A stretch of 64,000 nt of DNA, taken from the NCBI RefSeq assembly GCF_000003815.2, contig NC_049987.1, forward strand, positions 1,138,065 to 1,202,064, given 5' to 3'. The DNA comes from Branchiostoma floridae. Its lineage: Eukaryota; Chordata; Leptocardii; Amphioxiformes; Branchiostomatidae. Of this stretch, positions 55,801 through 64,000 are shown in pieces (position 1 is the stretch's first letter; every line of letters starts with the position of its first letter). Under the pieces are notes generated by a model. That model searched no databases, was not told the DNA's origin, and was given only the letters and a program-made list of their open reading frames with translations. Position numbers and translations under genes: made by a program.

Positions 55801-58800
55801 ATTACCCCAACTTATATGCTGAATGCCATTTTTTTTACAAATACGTTCTCAAATGCTACGGTTGTTGAAACAGAAGTACTATTACATAATGTTATGAAGA
55901 TTATATCTTACCGCGGCATGTTCCTGATCAGTAAATGTAGAGTTCTCGTCTCCCTGTCGTTTTTTAGACTCCAAGAGAAATGCGTCAATAAAATCACGGA
56001 TATCATTAGGGTCAAACGTGTCTTCGTGTTCTTTGATTCTGTCCCTAATGTGGTTAATGAGTTTTGCCTGGTTCCGTTTAAGTTCTTGAAACGGCTTCCG
56101 AACTCCTGGCAGGATCCTCATTGGACGAACAACTTGCGCAAATATCACTGCAAAGCTTCGAGAGAATACTCCATTTATTGCCTTTAGAAGATCTTTGAAT
56201 GCCGTGTCGTCATACTCATAACGGCGGCCGAACACAATTGAACAGATGACGTTAGAAACAGCATTCTGCATCATCTGAGAGATACAAAAGGCTCGGCTTT
56301 CTGTTTTGCAGATCTCATCACCGAGACCTCGTGCCTCTTCGAGAATCTTCCCCTCAAGACTTCTCTTCCCAACTCCGAAGTCACGCAGACTCATCATGGC
56401 AAACTTACGGTGTTCCTTCAACTTGGGACCATAAGGTTCAGCAGCTATTCCTGAAGGTGAAAATAGAAGAAACTTAGAGAGACCAAGACAACAGCTAAGA
56501 ATCGCCATGCTTTGAAACGGTTAATATTAAAACTTACATGATTAACAAAGCCATTGTGTTGACCTACCGTGTGTCTTTCCATCTGGAGTCCTCATTGCTT
56601 GATTCGGCGAACGGCTTGAGAAGTTCTCCGCGTTCTTCACCAGTGCCTCGTGGATGGCGGCGTAACCGTTCAGAACTACCGTCCGCGAGGGTCCAAAATA
56701 CACGGTAAACACGTCACCGTACTTCTTTGACCAGTCAGTGTAGACTATCGGAAGAGCACCCTGTTGATGATACAACCCATGTCAACACTTGGGTTTTAGT
56801 TGAAGTTTATGGCGAGGGACAATAATTTGCTCTCAGAATATTGAGAATTTCTGTTTTAAGTCTGTTTACTATTCATTATCAACATCAAGGGAAGAAGCTA
56901 ACTTTATTTTATAATTTTTTGATGATATAGATGTGGGCATACTGAAGCCTGGTTAGATGTAAAATTCTGCGATGGCTAGAGATTTGTCTCAAAGTATAAC
57001 GGCCAGTTAGCTATAGTGCCATGATATTATATCATATCATATTGAATATTTTTGCACAACCAGAACTAGCAAAATGATGAAATTATTTTTTTTTAGAAAA
57101 TATCAAATTACATTATGACATAATTATAACATGATTGAAGACTGTTAACAGAATATCAACAATTAGTGTTCACATTGTGAATTTTAATGATCGTTAAAGT
57201 ATGTAAGCGGAGCAAATGCGCTGTTGTAGAAAATACAAAAAACACTTCAATTGTATGACGTTGTAAGTGAAGTGTAAGTATTTTCGAAATTCTTGAGAAA
57301 AATATTGTGCGATAATATCTAACATGTATTTGCAGGGACACAGATGCAGACACAGAAAAAAAATAAATGTATGTTCGGCAAGTTAGGAATAACTTAAAAT
57401 TGAACAAAACTCCATGTAAATGTCATTTTGTTTGTTGGAAACTTTGTTTATGCATAGAATCGGAAGTCGGCTTGCTGGCCACTTATCATTCAGTCCAATG
57501 GTATTATATTGGAATGGAGTATTATGAAAGTAATTTTAAGTGTTTTCATAGCTCGATATTATTTTTAGGTCCGTGAGAATCCTATGTTCGAATAGCTCGG
57601 TTCGAAGTATTAACATTACGCGTAGATGTGTTTGAATAATATCAACACCAAATCGACCATGCAGATGTTTGTGAATTATAATCCTCTTTATTTTCCCAGT
57701 CCAATTCTACAGACATGTTTAAGTTAAGTTTTTAGTTTTTCACAGAATGTACCAAATTACAACATACTCAGGCGGCAGTTATTCCAAAAGATCGAATTCA
57801 TTACATTTGAAGACAACGCGTTAGAAGGTATCCATGACATCTGTATATAGAGGAAGTTGTCTTGGAGCATCTAACAAGTTAGGTAACTGTTACCAAAGCG
57901 ATTTTTTGTTATTTGGATACCTAACCATCATCGCATCTTCATTCGAAAAAAACTATTGGTCTTCAATCTGGAAGTTACCAAACGAACAACCGGGAGTTGC
58001 AGTTTTTTAATGAAGGTGGACGTTCATCGGGGAAATCGACAGTCATATCTTATTATCACGTAAGAACCTGCTTAGAAAAACAGGTTTTCCTAGAATAGTG
58101 TTGTACAAGGTTAATGTCCAGGCAGATCTTGCGGTGGTGTTTAGCCGGAAGAGGAGTTTGAATGGCCACCCCGAATGTTTAAGCACTGTACTGTCTCTAT
58201 TTTGAATGCATTAAAACCATGGTTTGGTTCATCAGGCGATGGAAATCGGATGACGCGGAATAATAAAAGAAACGGATTTGCTGGCCGACCAGCTGCCCCT
58301 GCCCAGTTATTTAGATTATATAACCAACTGGCAATCTATGTTTATCTAAAACAATCCCCAAGCAATACAGGTAGGAGGATAACAGGGCACTTTTGGCCTG
58401 TTAGCACAACCTGCGCTCAAAGTTCAACTCGTACTGATGTCAGGGGTCAAACCGTGAGAATACACTGGAAGTCTAGAAGCCTAAGCGTTTTGACATCCGA
58501 AAATACCACGTAAACATTTGCTTTGTCATACAAAAAGAAATTGAAAACGGTGATTACTCATGAACGCGATAAAATATTGCAAATATCATTGATTGTTGGA
58601 ACCTTTATGTATTTACTAGAAGTACAAATAGTCCTACAGGCCGCTTTTTATTGAGGTCATGAGAGGTAAGGGTCAGATAAAATATAACAGACTATGAGAT
58701 ACAGATAACATCGGTTCGTACTAAATCTATTAAAGCATATCATTACATATACATGGTACAAGGATATATAGTATATGGACAGCTCAGGAGTCCTCTTTGT

Positions 58801-59335
58801 CCGTTTGTTTTGGTAATTTCTACTACTTCAAGAGTTTCATAATAAATGAGGTAAGATTTGGAGCTGTACGTGTGTCTGGTGGTAGGTTGTTTCACACAAT
58901 TAGTAAACGGTAAGCTGTCGATCTTCTAAAGGTCTCTCGTTTAGTTTTCTAGACCACCAGCTGACTGCCTGTACTTTGTTCGGTTCTCCGTGTCCTTCTT
59001 TTAAGTGTAATGTTAGACTTTACTGATTAAAAATTTGAAACTAAAGATCTATTTGTATTTACACATGAGTTAACCGTATTTACACATGAAGTAACCGTAA
59101 AAATTCAACGTTCTTTTATTTTCGCCAATAAACCATCCACTGTATTTTTGTACTAGTACTGAACACTTACCTTGATCAGACTTATGGCGTTCCCGACAAT
59201 CGGCAGTCCTCTCGGTCCTGGTGGCAGATTTCTCGGCCGCCCACACAGTACAAGTGTAGTGATGACACACAGAACGGATAGTAATATCACCTGTAGGCTC
59301 CCAAAGGCGGGATAAATGTAGCTCAAAATCGACAT
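52832..59335 (-). CDS. CYP2-like cytochrome P450, complete (~500 aa, 7 exons), with altered C-helix
   Basis: Exons (minus) 59335-59171, 56760-56568, 56450-55912, 54512-54348, 54136-54020, 53412-53271 and 53013-52832 join in phase. Lengths equal those of the gene at 21088 except exon 2 (193 versus 187). Anchor and [13 protein letters not shown] hinge, I-helix GGTDTT (307-312), EVSR (364-367), FDPTRF and heme loop FSMGRRVCLG (Cys445) are intact, so an ER monooxygenase is expected. The C-helix WxxxR tryptophan is Leu130 (LKEHR), and the Trp after the I-helix (LRW in the sister) is Leu318. An in-frame upstream ATG at 59354-59356 would add seven residues; I chose 59335 because it aligns with the sister start. 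The exon 4 donor (CAA/GTCAGA) is weak. Introns 1 and 3 host LINE fragments. Confidence 0.93.
53735..53935. repeat. Diverged piggyBac-like MITE right end
   Basis: Homologous to 19555-19767 (GCATAAATTATGATAATGAGC.., TTTTGACCCCAT.CGGT.., ending GGTGGTTTGAGGG), but the final TTAA has decayed to TAAA. It lies in intron 5 of the second P450 gene. Confidence 0.7.
54617..55490 (+). mobile_element. LINE C-terminal ORF, 242 open codons, antisense in P450 intron 3
   Basis: An uninterrupted plus-strand frame runs from about 54617 to 55342. Its end carries [20 protein letters not shown], then [16 protein letters not shown] (a C-x2-C..H-x4-C motif) and [12 protein letters not shown], the typical C-terminal tail of a class of non-LTR retrotransposon polymerases; upstream is [19 protein letters not shown] 3'UTR with AATAAA near 55467 follows. 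No ATG or catalytic palm remains, so it is a 5'-truncated but still open copy. It is antisense to the host gene, between exons 4 and 3. Confidence 0.82.
58590..59010 (-). mobile_element. CR1/L2-like LINE 3' fragment in P450 intron 1
   Basis: The minus strand reads [14 protein letters not shown], one in-frame stop where Trp is usual, then [17 protein letters not shown] and a terminal stop. A 3'UTR with the GCGGCCTGTAGGAC motif (minus strand, near 58635) follows. It belongs to the family of the 38240-38700 and 29780-30180 fragments. Confidence 0.8.
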
Positions 59336-59356
59336 AGCTTTACTAACGTCTAACAT

Positions 59357-60491
59357 ATATCGTCAGGTAAAATCCAAACTAATAATACCGAACGTACATC
59401 CGGGCTGTAAATGGGAAAATAACAGCCTTTAGTCTCACGCTTTAGCTGCGTTTGCTTTGCTGCCCTGGATTGTTCCAACAATTTAGGTAAGCAGTCCCTT
59501 TGAGTAATAATGTAAGGTATATTAAATGTCCTGGTGTAAAGTTATTTATTGAAGATGTTTTCAACATTGTATTCTTTATCACGAAAATCAAACGTGTGAA
59601 AAGTATATTGATCTTACTTTTGGTTAGTAAACATAAAAGGAATCAAAAGTCAAACTAACCCCAGGTCACATATATTAGACTTTCCGGATAACCATATCTT
59701 GTCAGTGATCAGCACATTGTTGACAGAAACAGCATGTTGACCACATAGCGAGTGGACTTTAACCTGCGGATCCTCCCCCTTTTCATATTAGACTGACCTT
59801 ATCAAATGGGTGGCATCTTTGGGGCCCTGTGGAAAGACGCATCCCAGAGGCCCTTCAGCGAGGCTAATTAATATTCATGAGCGTCATTTTCGTCTGCTAC
59901 CACGCGGAAGTGCTTTGTCTTGCTGTTTTTGGCTGTTTTCGGTGGAAAATTTTAGTATTTAACGTAAAAATGCCGCAATTCATCGTATCGGAGATTCACC
60001 CCGAATGTAGCTCTGATGCTGTCAGATTACATAAGCATTGTTGTAGTGTTCATACTATCATTTCAATATGTGTCAGATACTATAATACAAGAAGTTTGTC
60101 AAAATAATTTGTTTTATTGCCTTATTGCCCTTGTTTCTCATTATTGATGACCTTGGGTAACATTTCTTTGACGTTTTCAAATAGTAGAGACTTTTAGCTT
60201 TCTAGTGATGTATAACTTTTTAGGGTTACGTGGGAGAAAAGTAACTTTAAAAGGGCAAAGTAAAAGAAGTCCACATTCTTTCTATATTGTAAAAAATGCC
60301 CAGCACAGGGAGGGTGTACAAAAGTTACCTTATAACGTACAGTACGGTATACTGAACAATGCATTCTTCTCTAATGTAATACTTCAAAGACCTTTGAAAG
60401 TGTTGCATCAGCGTTTAATTTGTTTGACCTGTAAGACAATATGAGCTGAAATTCTTGATATCTGAAAGTGACGATGTTGATATATATTTGG
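59357..60491. other. Upstream region of the second P450 gene; no gene seen
   Basis: 59357-59470 is homologous to the 5' leader of the first P450 gene. Beyond that I recognise no exon, RNA gene or repeat. Confidence 0.5.
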
Positions 60492-60495
60492 TTAA

Positions 60496-60802
60496 AGTGG
60501 GGTCACACGTGCGTATAGATTTAAGTTCGTATGAGGCGTACATGGGAGTATTTGCCTCCACCAGCCTCCACAGGTCGTTGGAAAAATAATAGAAATTGGA
60601 CAAACGTAGACAGATAGCATGTCAGACGAGTTAGCTTGGTCGCTAACCATGCTTCTCGGTCAGCTAACTCGTCTGGCATGTTTTGCATCTATATTTGTCC
60701 AATTCGTACTATTTGTCCCGCGACCTGTGGAGCCTGGTAGAGACTAAGAGCTTCATACGCACCTCAAACGGGCTCGAATATATACGCATGTGTGACCCCA
60801 GC
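60496..60802. mobile_element. Foldback MITE, TTAA target
   Basis: The left end AGTGGGGTCACACGTGCGTAT and right end ATACGCATGTGTGACCCCAGC are inverted repeats and each abuts TTAA (60492-60495 and 60803-60806). The arms continue inward (CCTCCACAGGTCG / CGCGACCTGTGGAG, GCAT.TCAGACGAGTTAGC / GCTAACTCGTCTG.GC), so nearly all 307 bp can form one hairpin. Confidence 0.88.
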
Positions 60803-60837
60803 TTAACAGATAACACATTGCAAACATATGCTAATAG

Positions 60838-61020
60838 CCCCTCACATAAGGCGAAAATCGATCGGACGACGAGTCTGCGAGCTCTAAATTACGAGGAGGC
60901 ATGACCCTGACGAGAACGGGGGAAGTCTGCCATGTCTTCGTCGGCATTAGGGCCATGCCTCCTCGTAATTTAGAGCTCGCAGACTCGTCGTCTGATCAAA
61001 TTTCACCTGATGTGAGGGGG
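60838..61020. mobile_element. Second foldback element with ~75-bp near-perfect arms
   Basis: CCCCTCACAT..GGACGACGAGTCTGCG and AGCTCTAAATTACGAGGAGG on the left are mirrored on the right, with a loop of about 35-40 bp around 60915-60945. Arms differ mainly in the outer part. No clear target duplication seen. Confidence 0.82.
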
Positions 61021-61370
61021 GAATAAGGACGGCGCTCTCGACGCGATCTCTCTGAGACCCAATATTTTACACATCGCTCAACGAATTGCATAAAAACGAT
61101 TTTTTTAAACTGAGTGCGTTTTGTCGTCCTCTCGGTTACACTTTTACATTTTGTATCGTATAATTAGAATGGAAGTTAAGGTTGCACATATCCCACGTAG
61201 GACTAACCTCTGTGCTGTCTTCGTACGGGGCCCGTTTTTATTTGTTATTATCTTTTCTTGTGGGAGGGGGGCGGTCGCGATTTTCAACGTTGGCTTGGTT
61301 ATCTTGTGCCGGGAAAGGGAGTTTGCTGTGGAGGCGAGTTTCGCCATCGTCTCACGGCAGACTCCTGCTC

Positions 61371-61492
61371 AAGGTAGGTGTTCAGTACTACCGGAACATT
61401 ATAGCGGAAGGTTTATTGACTCAAATAAAAGACCATTGAATTTTTACGGTTACTTACAATGTATACCATGTATAAATACAAATAGATCTTTA
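61371..61492 (+). pseudogene. Inverted relic of P450 intron 1 start
   Basis: GT.GGTGTTCAGTACTA.., AATAAAAGA..TTGAATTTTTACGG, TTAC..and AAATACAAATAGATCTTTA follow in the same order as the beginning of intron 1 of the second P450 gene (minus strand 59170-59048). The bases before 61371 end CTCAAG, like exon 1's ATCAAG, but the exon itself is hardly recognisable (an open frame from 61170 has no hinge motif). It appears to be the end of an inverted, decayed partial duplication of the 5' part of that gene. Confidence 0.65.
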
Positions 61493-62690
61493 TATTCTAA
61501 CCATGCCCCTTAAATAAAACCCAAACCAGCCCCGTCCAAAGACTGCAACGGAGGCTAAACATAGGTCGCAGTCCGATCGTCTTGTCAGCATAACATTTAA
61601 CCTCGTCTGTATATTTTGTATGTGATACATGTCAACATCCAGTCTATTTAACCCATTGTCATAATACAATGGCATGAGCTATTTTGATGTTTGGTGTTAA
61701 ACTTTTCCACACCAAAGTATCTGAAAATGAAATGGAGACATGAACATTTTAAATCTACAAACAACACTCTGATGTCAAGTGACCTGCTGAAGCGAATCCA
61801 TGATGCCTCTCAAAGGTGCGATCATGTATTTAAGGTCCTTACGGAGGGCCAACCTGTTGCAAACTAATGGCCTATAATTCTACTACATGAGCCTTTATGG
61901 CAGTCGTAACGTTGATTATTTGCCATGTGTGCCACAACGATACATCCCCTGGAAATTGAATATATTCAACTTTTATACCCTGTAACATCTGTTGATACAT
62001 CTTTCTTGGTTCATCAAACTATATCGATCCTGGGTGTCGTTACATGATAATTAATGTTCAGAAGAAAATCAAATCAGAAAGGACACTGGCCCACCTCAAC
62101 CAACTTCAAACCTCAAACAAAGAACTATATCGATTACACCATGAGTATTGTTGTTACATATCAAATTGTAATTTGATATAGAGTGTAATGTGTTAATTTC
62201 AGTGCATTAAATGGTAATATATTGTTTCCATATGAAAGCACATAGGATCATATTTTTATCTGACAGATAAGGAACGTTTTCCATTGTATGTTTCATAGCC
62301 GTTGTGCCTTTCTTTGGCCCACCTATTTTATTGGACATTGATTAATATATTCTACACATCATTTTTAATAATGGAGAAGCGGTTTTTGTTCAATCATTGC
62401 ATGAAGGTTTCGTTGAAAACTAATGTGTGCACACAAACTAGTTGCATATTCTCACTTCATACTGACGGTGTTCTTTACTCTCTATAAAAATCTGATTTTG
62501 TATATATATATTCTTGTAATGCACTTTGTTTTGACTACATGAACATGTTTGAGTGTGTTGTAACCGCATTCTGTAATAAAAAAAAGTTGAAATGAAAGAG
62601 GACGTGACTTCTATTTATTAGTTTTGACGTCAGCTTCCAATGATGTAACACTAACATATAAAGACCAGAAGTATATTAGACTTAGCTCCT
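61493..62690. other. Intergenic; no gene recognised
   Basis: No exon or repeat with a partner in the window was recognised. Candidate poly(A) signals of the acyl-CoA synthetase gene (minus strand AATAAA) are at 62692-62697 and 62614-62619. Confidence 0.5.
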
Positions 62691-62737
62691 GTTTATTCTG
62701 ATATAAACCCACCGGTCTAGCTTAAAAAGAAAACCAG

Positions 62738-63619
62738 TTAGCTTCTTGACTTGTCCCTGAGAGTCCTCCGCAAGATCTTCCCACTGGCAGACTTTGGGAT
62801 TTCATTCACGAACTCAACTCCGCCGCGTAACTTCTTGAATGGTGCCACTTTGCCTAAAAAATAACAGGAAATGTGTCATATTGGAAAATGGGTGGGGTGG
62901 TGTCTAAAAATTTAAACATAGTAATGAGTTGAGTAATAAGTAGATATTCTCTGCAAAAACAACACTATAGCTTCGATAACTGCTATAATATCACTATACA
63001 AAACAGCATACAAGACTAGGTAAAGTCCTACTCGTCGAAGGACTTTATATGACTATGTTGCTATTTTCTGTAATGCTACGAGAAAAAAGATCAAGTACAA
63101 TGATAAATGATATGTTATTTTGTTCAATTTTAAGACTGTTTCAAAACACAATATGTCACTTTGACTATGAAAAAACACTCATTCTGGATTCCTGCCCATA
63201 TCTCCTAAATGCTTTACCCGATCAACATTACATTTTTATACAGTACATACCAAAGCGAAATGAATATGCGAAAAGCGTCCCTCGGAACTAGTTTAATTAC
63301 ACTATAATCATAGAATTATATATGATTAAATATATCGTGATAGGCATTATACATAATTATATATAAAATACATTTCACTATTAAACAAAATTGTATATAA
63401 CCCATTTCACCATTTAACTTGACGTTTAAACATATTCAACACGGCCCCAACAGTACCTGCGACATAGTCTACGATCTCCTGCTCCGTGACGTCATCTGTC
63501 TTCTTGACGACGAACGCTTTGGGCACCTCCCCGGCCTCCTCATCGGCTAGCCCGATAACGGCCACGTCCTGCACCCCGGGATGGCCGAGCAGAACAGCCT
63601 CTAGATCTGCAGGTGCGAC
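62738..63619 (-). CDS. 4CL-like acyl-CoA synthetase (ANL superfamily), C-terminal exons only
   Basis: Two minus-strand exons, 63619-63457 and 62853-62738, join in phase 1. The first encodes [36 protein letters not shown], the start of the mobile C-terminal domain. The second encodes [14 protein letters not shown], then [16 protein letters not shown] and the stop, i.e. the A10 motif whose Lys is needed for adenylation. These features are typical of 4-coumarate:CoA-ligase/luciferase-like enzymes, which activate a carboxylate with ATP and transfer it to CoA. The protein ends in KSRS; a peroxisomal SKL-type signal is not present in canonical form. N-terminal exons (AMP-binding core) lie beyond the window. 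A 63-kb-side tandem array of exon starts lies just upstream. Confidence 0.92.
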
Positions 63620-64000
63620 CTGTAATGGTAAACTATTATCATTAATACTATTGTTGTTATACCCCTGCCTGCTCATTTATCAGCCTGATAACGGCCACGT
63701 CCTGCACCCCGGGATGGCCGAGCAGAACAGCCTCTAGATCTGCAGGTGCGACATGTAATGGAGAACTATTATCAATAATACTATTGTTGTTATACCCCGC
63801 CTGCTCATTTATCAGCCCGATAACGGCCACGTCCTGCCCCCCGAGATAGCCGAGCAGAACAGCCTCTAGATCTGCAGGTGCGACCTGTAATGAACTATTA
63901 TCATTAATACTATTGTTGTTATACCCCACCTGCTCATTTATCAGCCCGATAACGGCCACATCCTGCACCCCGGGATGGCCGAGCAGAACAGCCTCTAGAT
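63545..64000. repeat. Tandem ~132-bp duplication of the exon start and adjoining intron
   Basis: Starting with the functional exon, the unit CTCGGCCATCCCGG..GATCTAGAGG (minus sense: exon start to about codon 24, plus about 60 bp of intron with AACAACAATAGTATTA) recurs with boundaries at 63619, about 63752 and about 63884, and a fourth copy is cut by the window edge. Extra copies run from exon sequence into AATGAGCAGG and a stop. The second copy has lost its acceptor AG (ATGT instead of AGGT), while the third retains CAGGT. Confidence 0.9.

Noticed and set aside
61121-61513. 130-codon ORF upstream of the intron relic as an intact P450 exon 1
   Set aside because: It lacks the proline-rich hinge and membrane anchor pattern, and no downstream exons follow on that strand.

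Overview
The window looks like animal nuclear DNA, most likely from a cephalochordate (amphioxus, Branchiostoma-type). This is inferred from intron-rich genes with GT-AG junctions, a CYP2-type P450 pair, a type II receptor with PYAV and NPxY repeats in its cytoplasmic tail, a Ngaro/DIRS-like tyrosine-recombinase retrotransposon, and many MITEs, tRNA-derived SINEs and 5'-truncated LINEs. It is an assembled scaffold, because 11131-11230 is a run of exactly 100 N. No species-level claim can be made from sequence reading alone.

Layout. Positions 1-2281 (minus) hold the 5' part of a Ngaro-like retrotransposon: gag-like ORF, RT/RNase H with one frameshift, and the start of a tyrosine recombinase. 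Positions 3040-6866 (minus) carry five phase-compatible exons of a type II membrane receptor: PYAV/NPxY cytoplasmic tail, one TM helix, coiled coil, and an LDL-receptor YWTD segment; its 3' exons lie outside the window. Positions 7150-20900 are a repeat desert: three copies of a ~1.3 kb non-coding repeat (one interrupted by a LINE with a 9-bp target duplication), minisatellites, AC microsatellites, the assembly gap, a piggyBac-like MITE and a foldback element nested in a 51-bp minisatellite.

Positions 21088-25705 (plus) hold a complete seven-exon CYP2-like P450 of 498 codons. Positions 28574-48322 (plus) hold a complete 13-exon SLC6-type transporter of 582 codons, whose introns contain LINE and SINE remnants, a ~900-bp duplicated block and a MITE family. 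Positions 48323-52600 are intergenic, with degenerate tandem repeats and a second piggyBac-like MITE. Positions 52832-59335 (minus) hold a second seven-exon CYP2-like P450 of about 500 codons, with six of seven exon lengths identical to the first, in convergent orientation to it. Positions 59400-62690 contain two foldback elements and a relic of CYP intron 1. Positions 62738-63619 (minus) are the last two exons of a 4-coumarate:CoA-ligase-like acyl-CoA synthetase, with the start of the upper exon tandemly multiplied up to the window edge.

The P450s (oxidation at the ER), the acyl-CoA synthetase (carboxylate activation) and the SLC6 transporter (plasma membrane solute uptake) are neighbours, but nothing in the sequence shows that they act in one pathway. 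The most interesting signals are the inverted P450 pair with a changed C-helix tryptophan in one copy, the SLC6 protein with altered Na1-site residues, the receptor that puts LDLR-type NPxY signals on the N-terminal side of a type II protein, and several nested-insertion histories with readable empty sites. I found no clearly new multi-gene system.
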